Positions 1 through 7,423 of a DNA stretch of 64,000 nt are shown one piece after another. Source of the DNA: Bacteroidota bacterium (GTDB taxonomy: Bacteria > Bacteroidota > Bacteroidia > Cytophagales > Spirosomataceae); the NCBI GenBank assembly GCA_020161355.1, contig JAIUOF010000006.1, positions 62,001 to 126,000 on the forward strand, read 5' to 3'. Position 1 is the stretch's first letter. Each line of letters begins with the position of its first letter. Both the position numbers and the translations under genes were made by a program. The notes under the pieces are model-generated. The model worked only from the letters and a program-made list of their open reading frames with translations. It had not been told where the DNA came from and did no database searches.

Positions 1-93
1 GAAAAACATGGCCTGGCTTTTAGTAATGCTACTATCTACATGGCAATTGTCTCAATATTTATACCAAGAAAATATTTGATAGATTTGAGATAA
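1..93 (+). CDS. C-terminal end of an unidentified, probably membrane, protein (partial)
   Basis: Frame 1 is open from the window edge to a TAA at 91-93, giving about 30 residues. They are mostly hydrophobic (...YMAIVSIFIPRKYLIDLR) and end in a short basic tail, as in the last membrane helix of a transporter or other integral membrane protein. The fragment is too short to name a family, and a chance open frame is possible. No terminator is obvious in the AT-rich 230 bases that follow. Confidence 0.35.
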   Translation, partial: EKHGLAFSNATIYMAIVSIFIPRKYLIDLR

Positions 94-323
94 AATTAAA
101 CCAGATTTTCGGATAAACTTTAAAAAAAATGTTACTTTCAGAAAATTACACTCTATCAATAAATAACTAAAAATCAATCACTTAACTCCCAAAAAATGTT
201 ACGCAACCCTTTAAAGCATATTTTGTAGCCTTTGGATAAGTTTTTTGTAAAATTTTATATTTCATTCCATTAACCCCAAAAAAACGTTAAAAAAGACTCA
301 AAATAATCAGAAATTTAACAGCT

Positions 324-2003
324 TCAGCCTTTTTTTGACTCCTCAATCAAATGATTTACCGCTCTGGCTGTCAATGCCATATAGGTAAGTGATGGGTTTT
401 GGCAAGGCGAAGAAGGCAGACAAGCTCCGTCAGTCACAATTACATTTTTACAATCGTGAATCTGATTCCATTTATTCAAAATAGATTCTTTGGGGTCATT
501 TCCCATACGGGCTGAGCCATATTCATGAATGGTTTTTCCGGGGATAGGGTCTTCATTGTAAGTGCCAACATGTTTCATTCCGGCTGACTCCAGCAATTCT
601 TTGGCTTTCTCGGCGGCGTCAATCCGCATTTTACGGGTATTCTCATCAAATTTTACGTCTATTTCAATCTTTGGAATACCTAACGGATCTTTTTCGGTCT
701 TGCTTAATGTCATTTTGTTATCCTTGTTGGGCAGAGATTCACAAATAGCCCAGAATCCAACTTCCCATGGACCGGCCTCAGACAAGCTTTTTTTGAAGTC
801 AAGACCTATTCCATCCTGACCAAATCCTTTTTTCCAGGTTTTCCTTTCTGAAAAACATTCATAGGCGTAACCTCTCAAAAAATCTTGTTTATCCTCTCCC
901 ACATTTCTGAATCTGGGAATATACATGGGATTGGGTTTTTGCCCAAAAGAATAATGGTCAGCCGCAAACTCTGCAATTCCAAAAGCTCCTGTACTATCAG
1001 AATGGTCATTGAGATAATGACCCAAAACACCATTGGTATTTCCTAACCCATCGGGAAAATCACTACTGGTTGAATTGAGCAAAATGGCGGTAGAAGCAAC
1101 GGCAGAAGCATTTATAGAAATCAATTTACCATAAAACTCTGTTGATTCTTTGGTTTGAGTATCCACAATTCTTACGCCCTTTGCGGTTCTGCTAGAAGAA
1201 TCAAAAATGACACTTTCTACCGCTGAATGTGGCCTGATCGTAAGGTTACCTGTAGCCAAAGCAGCAGGAATAGCCCCTGAATTGGAACTATAATATCCGC
1301 CATAAGGGCAACCTCTACGGCATTGGTTTCTCGCCTGACAAGGCCCTCGCCCGTTATGTGCCTGCGTGAGTACCGCTGCACGGGCTTGTATGTATTTTAT
1401 ATTTTTATATTGAGACTCGATTCTTTTTTTCACCTCTTTCTCCACAAAATTCATCTCAAATGGAGGCATCAATATCTGATCAGGCAAACTCGGCAGCTCG
1501 CAGTTTTCGCCACTTAGGCCCACAAATCTTTCTACATAATCATACCAGGGTTTAATATCGGCATATCTGATGGGCCAGTCGTTGCCATGTCCGTCTTTGA
1601 GGTTGGCTTCAAAGTCTAATTCACTGTATCTGTAGCAATTACGGTTCCAGAGCAGGGACTTCCCTCCTACCTGGTTGCCCCTGAACCAGTAAAATGGATT
1701 TTTCTGAATATAAGGCCAATTCGTATCTTTTACATAAAGCTTGTGGTTGTCCCGTCCAAACTCCCATGCCTTTTGTTGTATGGGGTAATCTTCCAACTCT
1801 TTGACAGTAAGCTCGTTGTTATAATCCAATTCCCATGGAGCTGAAAGAGCGTTGGGGTAATTGGGATGTATCATTTCATTGCCTCTTTCGAGAAGTAAAG
1901 TTTTCAAGCCTTTTTCACAAAATTCTTTGGCTGCCCATCCACCTGAAATACCCGAACCCACCACTATGGCATCGTAGGTATGTTGTTCTGTTCCTTTGCT
2001 CAT
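324..2003 (-). CDS. GMC family FAD-dependent oxidoreductase (sugar/gluconate 2-dehydrogenase large-subunit type)
   Basis: 559 residues, normal for bacterial membrane-associated gluconate/sugar dehydrogenase large subunits. The N-terminus has the FAD-binding Rossmann motif GSGISGG (about residues 16-22), with ERG closing the second strand. A Cys-rich stretch (CQARNQCRRGCPYGG) lies mid-protein, as in many Bacteroidota GMC enzymes. The C-terminus has the GMC_oxred_C signature: HEYGSARMG, then a TDGACLPSSPCQNPSLT segment. No signal peptide is visible. The family oxidises a sugar hydroxyl to a ketone or lactone and passes electrons to the respiratory chain. The gene lies 7 bases after a gluconate 2-dehydrogenase subunit 3 homologue, so the two probably form one complex. 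The substrate is not readable; the upstream beta-mannosidase suggests a sugar. Confidence 0.93.
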   Translation of the reverse strand: MSKGTEQHTYDAIVVGSGISGGWAAKEFCEKGLKTLLLERGNEMIHPNYPNALSAPWELDYNNELTVKELEDYPIQQKAWEFGRDNHKLYVKDTNWPYIQKNPFYWFRGNQVGGKSLLWNRNCYRYSELDFEANLKDGHGNDWPIRYADIKPWYDYVERFVGLSGENCELPSLPDQILMPPFEMNFVEKEVKKRIESQYKNIKYIQARAAVLTQAHNGRGPCQARNQCRRGCPYGGYYSSNSGAIPAALATGNLTIRPHSAVESVIFDSSSRTAKGVRIVDTQTKESTEFYGKLISINASAVASTAILLNSTSSDFPDGLGNTNGVLGHYLNDHSDSTGAFGIAEFAADHYSFGQKPNPMYIPRFRNVGEDKQDFLRGYAYECFSERKTWKKGFGQDGIGLDFKKSLSEAGPWEVGFWAICESLPNKDNKMTLSKTEKDPLGIPKIEIDVKFDENTRKMRIDAAEKAKELLESAGMKHVGTYNEDPIPGKTIHEYGSARMGNDPKESILNKWNQIHDCKNVIVTDGACLPSSPCQNPSLTYMALTARAVNHLIEESKKG

Positions 2004-2010
2004 AGTTTTA

Positions 2011-2532
2011 TCAATTTATCCACATTTTACCCAATTCTTTTTTTGAAATATCTGCCCGGTAATTTCCAGGCACTGCCACATATTGAAAACTCTGCCTTAT
2101 TGCCTTCTCATTCATAAAATACCCTTTCAACACCATCACTTTCAAGCCTTTAATAAATTGCCGATGTTCCCCTTTTTCATCTTTTTCCATCTGAGCAGTC
2201 AAGACTTTGGAAGTCTTAATAAAGCTTATTTTTAAGTTTTGTAAATGGGTCAGATATCCAGCAAACATTTTTTCAAATAATTTTTGGTTTTCTGGCGAAA
2301 CAACATTTTTCAGATACATGTCCACAAAATGTGGAACACCGGCGTCGATTGCTCCAGGTGTTTCTGATTTCGGGATTATGGTTTGGCAAAGAATTTCCAG
2401 TGCTTTGAATTGTGTTTTTTCGAAGAAATAATCAGAATTACCCTTTAAAAATACTTTAGAAAAACCTTCCCCGGGCAAAGCAGCCACAAAACCAGTTTGC
2501 AGCAGTATTTCGATATACTTTCGGCGTGTCAT
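2011..2532 (-). CDS. gluconate 2-dehydrogenase subunit 3 family protein
   Basis: 173 residues. It begins MTRRKYIEILLQTGFVAALPG, a twin-arginine-like N-terminus, so Tat export of the small subunit together with a folded flavoprotein partner is plausible. The body (FKALEILCQTIIPKSETPGAIDAGVPHFVDMYL) matches the conserved core of the gluconate_2-dh3 family (Pfam PF13618). In this family the small subunit helps export and activity of the GMC large subunit. The gene precedes the GMC gene by 7 bases and follows the GH2 gene by 47 bases on the same strand, suggesting a three-gene transcript. The electron acceptor (often a cytochrome c) is not encoded next to it. Confidence 0.88.
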   Translation of the reverse strand: MTRRKYIEILLQTGFVAALPGEGFSKVFLKGNSDYFFEKTQFKALEILCQTIIPKSETPGAIDAGVPHFVDMYLKNVVSPENQKLFEKMFAGYLTHLQNLKISFIKTSKVLTAQMEKDEKGEHRQFIKGLKVMVLKGYFMNEKAIRQSFQYVAVPGNYRADISKKELGKMWIN

Positions 2533-2579
2533 AGTGATTGAATAGTTTAATTAATTTTTACAAATATCTGATATTTAAA

Positions 2580-5150
2580 TCAATACGTATCCTTCAAATG
2601 CATAACTTTTACATCTTTTTCAGAAAACGATATGCCAGATTTTACTTTAATAAGCCTTTTTTCACCGGGCAATAAATCGAAATAGTTGTCGCTAAAAGCA
2701 TTTATAGCATTCGGAATAGACAGCCAAACATATCTGGCGAGCTTGTCGGTACTGATTTCCAGAGTATTGGCATCTATTTTCTTTAGGGCTATTTTCGGAG
2801 ATGGCAATTTCTGATTTTTAGGATTAGTAAAAAAGAAAGTATTTATTGCCAAAGTTTTACCACCCAACGTCAAACTAACTTCAATCAAGGTTTTTTCGGC
2901 ATCAAATTTTGAAACCAAAGCTTTCCAGTCAAAGGTTTTCACCACAGCACTGCTATTGGAAGGTATTTTTATGTTTTGAGTAGTTTGTTCCAATTTCTTT
3001 CCTTCAAAATCCTTGAAATCAACCTTCATTATGGCATTAATCACCTTATTGTCGTCTGAAATTGCATATATTTTCAGATCATTTCCTTCTTTGAAAACCG
3101 ATACCATTTGGGGTTCAAAGGCCTTTTTGGCCATATATTGCTGGGCTTTCCATCTTCCATAATAGTCCATACTGCTCCAACTTGCCACCGGCCAGCAGTC
3201 GTCAATTTGCCAGAATAAAGTCCCCATACAATAAGGCATGGCACGCCGATGGGCCTCTATCGCCATCCTGATTCCCTCAGCCTGAAGCACTTGACCTACA
3301 TAAAGAAAGTCTTCAAATTTTTGGGGCACAATAAACCTGTCTTTCATGTAATAAGTTATCGTTCCATTGCCAATGGAAGACCGTTGGTGGGCTTTCATCA
3401 CTTCAGATTCAATATTGTAATCTTCAGGAAGAGCATACGTTTTTACGGTTTCCAATTCGGGAAATGACTGAAAACCATATTCACTCATAAAAGGGAAAAC
3501 GTTGTCATTATAGCCTTCAAAGGGTACTTTTCCCCACCAAACACCCCAATAGTGCTGGTCGCCCCGGGCTTTATCAACGCTGTTGGTCATGTCATAATTT
3601 TTGCCGTTGGGACTGCTGGACCAATAGAATTTTTCGGAATCGTTGGCAAAAACGGCTGCGGGCAAAATCTGATGATAAATATCCTGATACATGTAATAGA
3701 ACTCCAGTGAATCTTTTTTGGAAGGAAAAACGGGGGCTTTTTCACCCCAAAAACCTCCTGTCATAAAGCCAATGATTTCGTTGTTACCACACCAAAGTGC
3801 CATTGAAGGGTGATTTCTGAGTCTTTTTACCTGATATTCAGCTTCTTTGGCAATAGACTTTTTCAATTCTACCAATGGAGGGTGCATGGCACAGGCAAAC
3901 ATAAAATCCTGCCAAACCAAAATGCCTTTCTCATCGCACAGATCATAAAAAACATCATTTTCATAAATCCCTCCACCCCACACTCTCAGCATATTCATAT
4001 GGCTTTCTGCCACGGTATTTATCACATGAGCATATCGTTCGGTGGTGACTCTTGGAAGAAAATTATCCTGAGGAATGTAGTTGGCTCCCTTCATAAATAC
4101 CGGCTTGCCATTTACTTTAAAATAGAAAGATTGCCCCTGTTTGCCATTTTCCTGCACCACTTCAATCGTCCTGAAACCCTTTTTGATTGACTTAATATCA
4201 ATAATTTCATTTCCATTTTTCAGCAACACTTTAAAATCATATAGTTTCTGTTTTCCCATTTCGTTGGGCCACCATAGCTCCACATTTTTCATATCAAAAC
4301 GGAGATTAACCTGATTTTGACCTTTGGTCAGCAAAACTTCCTTTTTCAAAATTGGCTTGTTTTCTGCCCAAATTTCTACCGTGGAATTCATTTTAGCTGC
4401 GGTATTCAGGGTAAGCTGCATTTCATTTTCTGCCTGTTGATTTTTTAATGACAATTGTTTCAAAAACATATCTTCAATTTTCATGTCATTCCAGGCTGTT
4501 AAATACACCGATTTCCATATTCCTGAAGTCACAAACCTGGGACCCCAATCCCAGCCAAAATGATAACCGGCTTTACGTGAATAGGTCGAAACTTTGACAT
4601 CGGCCTGATCATTGGAGCTTACCGGGATCACATAGCCCAAAGATTTGTACGCCGGCATTAAAGTATTAATGGGGGACTTGAAATATACACGCAGCGTATT
4701 TTCACCTGATTTTAAAAATTGCTTAATTTCTGCTTTCCAGGCAAGGAACATGTTGTCGGCTGTGAGTACTTTTTGATCGTTAATAAAAACATCTGCATAG
4801 GTATCAAGCCCTTCAAATTCGATTTCGATATTTTGTTTTTTTAGAAAATCTTCGGTCACAGAGAATGTCGTTTGGTATTCCCAGTCTTCTTTATCAATCC
4901 ATTGCAGGTCTTTTTCATTGGTTCTGAAAAAAGGCTCATCTATTTTCTTGTTGGCCAGTAAATCGGTATGAACGGTACCTGGTACTGTAGCCGGAAGCCA
5001 GACATTCTCTCCTGATTTTTTAAATTTCCAGTCGTTTTTATCCAAAATTATTTTTTGGGCAAAAACATTGAGAGACAATATAAAAGTGATTAAAAACGAA
5101 GAGAATTTTAGTCCAAAAACTTTTGGATATTTTCGAAATGAAGCAGTCAT
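2580..5150 (-). CDS. GH2 beta-mannosidase, secreted
   Basis: 856 residues, a typical length for GH2 beta-mannosidases. A signal peptide (hydrophobic stretch ending ...SLNVFAQ) precedes the sugar-binding domain (about 35-200), an immunoglobulin-like domain (about 220-330) and the TIM barrel (about 335-690). The barrel has ...NMLRVWGGGIYEND and ALWCGNNE; the second Glu of that motif (about E458) is the predicted acid/base. SEYGFQSFPE supplies the nucleophile (about E557). The WGPR motif near residue 202 is also typical. The enzyme hydrolyses terminal beta-mannosides from oligosaccharides, probably in the periplasm. It is the first gene of a probable run with the dehydrogenase small subunit and the GMC enzyme, and diverges from the isomerase gene across 274 bases. 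Closely related GH2 specificities cannot be fully excluded. Confidence 0.92.
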   Translation of the reverse strand: MTASFRKYPKVFGLKFSSFLITFILSLNVFAQKIILDKNDWKFKKSGENVWLPATVPGTVHTDLLANKKIDEPFFRTNEKDLQWIDKEDWEYQTTFSVTEDFLKKQNIEIEFEGLDTYADVFINDQKVLTADNMFLAWKAEIKQFLKSGENTLRVYFKSPINTLMPAYKSLGYVIPVSSNDQADVKVSTYSRKAGYHFGWDWGPRFVTSGIWKSVYLTAWNDMKIEDMFLKQLSLKNQQAENEMQLTLNTAAKMNSTVEIWAENKPILKKEVLLTKGQNQVNLRFDMKNVELWWPNEMGKQKLYDFKVLLKNGNEIIDIKSIKKGFRTIEVVQENGKQGQSFYFKVNGKPVFMKGANYIPQDNFLPRVTTERYAHVINTVAESHMNMLRVWGGGIYENDVFYDLCDEKGILVWQDFMFACAMHPPLVELKKSIAKEAEYQVKRLRNHPSMALWCGNNEIIGFMTGGFWGEKAPVFPSKKDSLEFYYMYQDIYHQILPAAVFANDSEKFYWSSSPNGKNYDMTNSVDKARGDQHYWGVWWGKVPFEGYNDNVFPFMSEYGFQSFPELETVKTYALPEDYNIESEVMKAHQRSSIGNGTITYYMKDRFIVPQKFEDFLYVGQVLQAEGIRMAIEAHRRAMPYCMGTLFWQIDDCWPVASWSSMDYYGRWKAQQYMAKKAFEPQMVSVFKEGNDLKIYAISDDNKVINAIMKVDFKDFEGKKLEQTTQNIKIPSNSSAVVKTFDWKALVSKFDAEKTLIEVSLTLGGKTLAINTFFFTNPKNQKLPSPKIALKKIDANTLEISTDKLARYVWLSIPNAINAFSDNYFDLLPGEKRLIKVKSGISFSEKDVKVMHLKDTY

Positions 5151-5424
5151 TGTTGTTTATTTTTTGCAATTCAAATCTCTTTTTTTTATTACTAGCAAAA
5201 AAATACTTTAGTCATAATAAAGTGACTTATTCGAGGATTTTAAACAATTTAATAAAACATTATGTCCATTTTTATTAATTATTCAGACATTTTCAAGATT
5301 TATGATGTCCAAAAAAAAGCCTTTATCATCGAATAAAAATACAGATACGTCAAAAAACACAATTATTGAAGTAATTTTTCAGTAATTTTCGGGCAGAATA
5401 AATAATCAAACCTTAAATATCAGA

Positions 5425-6294
5425 ATGAAAAGAAGTAATTTCTACAAAATTGGTCTGCTCGCACTATTTGTCTCTCTGAATCTTACAGTTTTTGCTCAAA
5501 AAAAATGGGGTGGCATGACGCTTTACACCGTTAGAAATGAGATGGGTAAAGACCCTAAAGCCACGTTGAAGGCTGTTGCAGACATGGGCTACAAATACAT
5601 TGAAGCCGTGGACTACAACAAAGGGAAGTTTTATGGAATGACACCCCTAGAGTTTAAAGCCTACGCCAAAAGTCTGGGACTTAAGCCTATCAGTGTTCAT
5701 ATGGGCATGATGACCACCAGCAATGCCGACCAACTTATAGCTGATGTTAAAACAGCCGGTTTTAAGTATTTTGTGGCACCTGTGCCTCCTATGGGGATGT
5801 TTAAGTTTGACCCAAAGACCCGCTCCCTATCCATGACGCAGGACCTGGACCGATTGGTTGGAGTACTTGACACTATTGCCAGAAAAGTAGATGCCGCAGG
5901 ATTAAAATTTTTATACCACAACCATGCTTTTGAATTTGAGAAAAACGCAAATGGCATAGTTCCGATTGATTATATGCTTGAAAAACTGGATCCTAAATAT
6001 GTGAATTTTCAGATGGATTTATACTGGGTTACCAAAGCGGGAGTTGACCCTGTAAGCTATTTCCAAAAGAATCCCGGCAGGTTTAAGATTTGGCATGTAA
6101 AAGACATGGACACAGAGGGGCGTTTTGCACCTGTGGGAAAAGGAACTATTGATTTTGGCAGAATTCTGAAAAATGCCAAACTCTCCGGCATGAAATATTA
6201 TATTGTTGAACAAGACATGGTCTTTGATGGCATGGAACCTATGGAGGCCATCAGATTAAGCCGGGAAGGATTGATAAAGTTTGGCTTTAAGTAA
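5425..6294 (+). CDS. secreted sugar phosphate isomerase/epimerase family protein (AP-endonuclease-2-like TIM barrel)
   Basis: 289 residues. A signal peptide (MKRSNFYKIGLLALFVSLNLT... ending VFAQ) is followed by a xylose-isomerase-like TIM barrel. Likely metal ligands lie in FLYHNHAFEFE, NFQMDLYW, WHVKDMD and YYIVEQD, spaced as in the family. A periplasmic copy of a normally cytoplasmic fold is common in Bacteroidota, next to GMC dehydrogenases and Gfo/Idh enzymes. Such proteins are thought to act on keto- or aldose sugars, not necessarily phosphorylated ones. The leader contains AAACCTTAAATATCAG before the ATG. The gene diverges from the GH2 operon and ends at a shared hairpin before the convergent phytase-like gene. 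The exact reaction is unknown. Confidence 0.85.
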   Translation: MKRSNFYKIGLLALFVSLNLTVFAQKKWGGMTLYTVRNEMGKDPKATLKAVADMGYKYIEAVDYNKGKFYGMTPLEFKAYAKSLGLKPISVHMGMMTTSNADQLIADVKTAGFKYFVAPVPPMGMFKFDPKTRSLSMTQDLDRLVGVLDTIARKVDAAGLKFLYHNHAFEFEKNANGIVPIDYMLEKLDPKYVNFQMDLYWVTKAGVDPVSYFQKNPGRFKIWHVKDMDTEGRFAPVGKGTIDFGRILKNAKLSGMKYYIVEQDMVFDGMEPMEAIRLSREGLIKFGFK

Positions 6295-6314
6295 GATATA
6301 TTTATCCTAAATAC

Positions 6315-6350
6315 AAAAACAGTGTTCAGCAATGGATACTGTTTTTTTTA
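6315..6350. terminator. hairpin terminator between convergent genes
   Basis: AAAACAGT and ACTGTTTT arms surround a 13-base loop, followed by a run of T on the plus strand and preceded by an A-rich stretch. It can end transcription of the isomerase gene and, less ideally, of the convergent phytase-like gene, whose stop overlaps its edge. Confidence 0.6.
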
Positions 6351-7328
6351 TTTTTTCAGTTTCAATTTAAGGATTAAAGTTCTTTGTCTGCCGGTATTAA
6401 AATTATCATCACTTACCATATACAAAATCTTTTCAACGGCCTCGTTTTCACCCCAGGTCATACCTTCCATGTTGTCGGGCTTAAGGCTTTTTTGTCCTTC
6501 CAGAAACAGGTTATTGATGGTAAAATCAAAAAGCTCATCTTTAATGAAAACATTCCCTGATTCAGGCAGTGAAGCAGAATAAAGCTTTATGGTATTTTGC
6601 CTGCCATCAAAACACCTTTCCAAGACCAAAAGCCGGTCATTGTCAAGCGGAAGAATCTCCGAAATACCATTTCCCAGATTGGCATTGGCGTTTTTATCGG
6701 GATTCAAACAGGATTTTGGATCAAAGGGATAGAGAAAACTCGATTTTTGGTCGGAATTGTAATTATTTTTTGCAGTATCAAAAGGTAATTTGAAAAATGG
6801 AACCATCCCTTGAAAAGAAGACTCAAATGCAAACCACAGATTATTTTTCCCATCAAAACACAGGCTTTCGATACCGCGATTGTCAGAAGTAAACTCAGAA
6901 TTATTCATCGAATATGATAGCAATTGATTGAGTTGATTATTTTCATCTAAAAATCCTACTCCGGTAGAATCATCCCTTTCGAAAGTATAGAAAATCCTCC
7001 TGCTTAATGTATCAAATCTGATAGATTCAGCATTTTTTAGGTCAAAAAATTTAAAGGATTGTGAAATTTTTCCCAGGGTATCCATCCTGAAAAAATAAGA
7101 GTTTTCGGTGGGGTCGGTTTTAAAAGCCCTGTCCGAAACAAAATAATAGCTTTGCCCGAAATATTCGAACCCGGAAATGCCTCCAAACTGAACATCTTCA
7201 GATATTCCTGACTGAGCTTTACCCGGCCACATGAACACCGAATCAACCCCAACGAACTCAAAATGAGCAGCTTTTTGTCCAAAAACTTCAGTTGTAAAAA
7301 TTAAAAAAAATAGAAAAACTCTTTTCAT
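6348..7328 (-). CDS. esterase-like activity of phytase family protein (secreted)
   Basis: 326 residues with a short signal peptide (MKRVFLFFLIFTTEVFGQ). The body shows features of the phytase-like/esterase-like beta-propeller family (Pfam PF13449): a repeated GI(E/S) motif (GGISGFEYFG, NRGIESLCFDGKNNLWFAFE), a LDNDRLLVLER segment and DNMEGMTWG near the C-terminus. The family is named from a phytase homologue with esterase activity; its physiological substrate is mostly unknown. The protein should lie in the periplasm or on the cell surface. The gene follows the GH3 gene on the same strand, but a strong hairpin lies between them, so it may have its own promoter. Confidence 0.8.
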   Translation of the reverse strand: MKRVFLFFLIFTTEVFGQKAAHFEFVGVDSVFMWPGKAQSGISEDVQFGGISGFEYFGQSYYFVSDRAFKTDPTENSYFFRMDTLGKISQSFKFFDLKNAESIRFDTLSRRIFYTFERDDSTGVGFLDENNQLNQLLSYSMNNSEFTSDNRGIESLCFDGKNNLWFAFESSFQGMVPFFKLPFDTAKNNYNSDQKSSFLYPFDPKSCLNPDKNANANLGNGISEILPLDNDRLLVLERCFDGRQNTIKLYSASLPESGNVFIKDELFDFTINNLFLEGQKSLKPDNMEGMTWGENEAVEKILYMVSDDNFNTGRQRTLILKLKLKK

Positions 7329-7332
7329 ATTA

Positions 7333-7368
7333 AAAAATGCACACCCTGCTTTTTGGGACAGGGTGTGC
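7333..7368 (-). terminator. intrinsic terminator of the GH3 gene
   Basis: Perfect 10-bp stem GCACACCCTG / CAGGGTGTGC with a 10-base loop. On the minus strand it is followed by ATTTTTT. It sits about 55 bases after the GH3 stop codon and before the phytase-like gene. Confidence 0.85.
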
Positions 7369-7423
7369 GATTTATCTGTAAAGTATGAATAATGCTACTG
7401 CAAGATTAATTATTGAACTAAAA

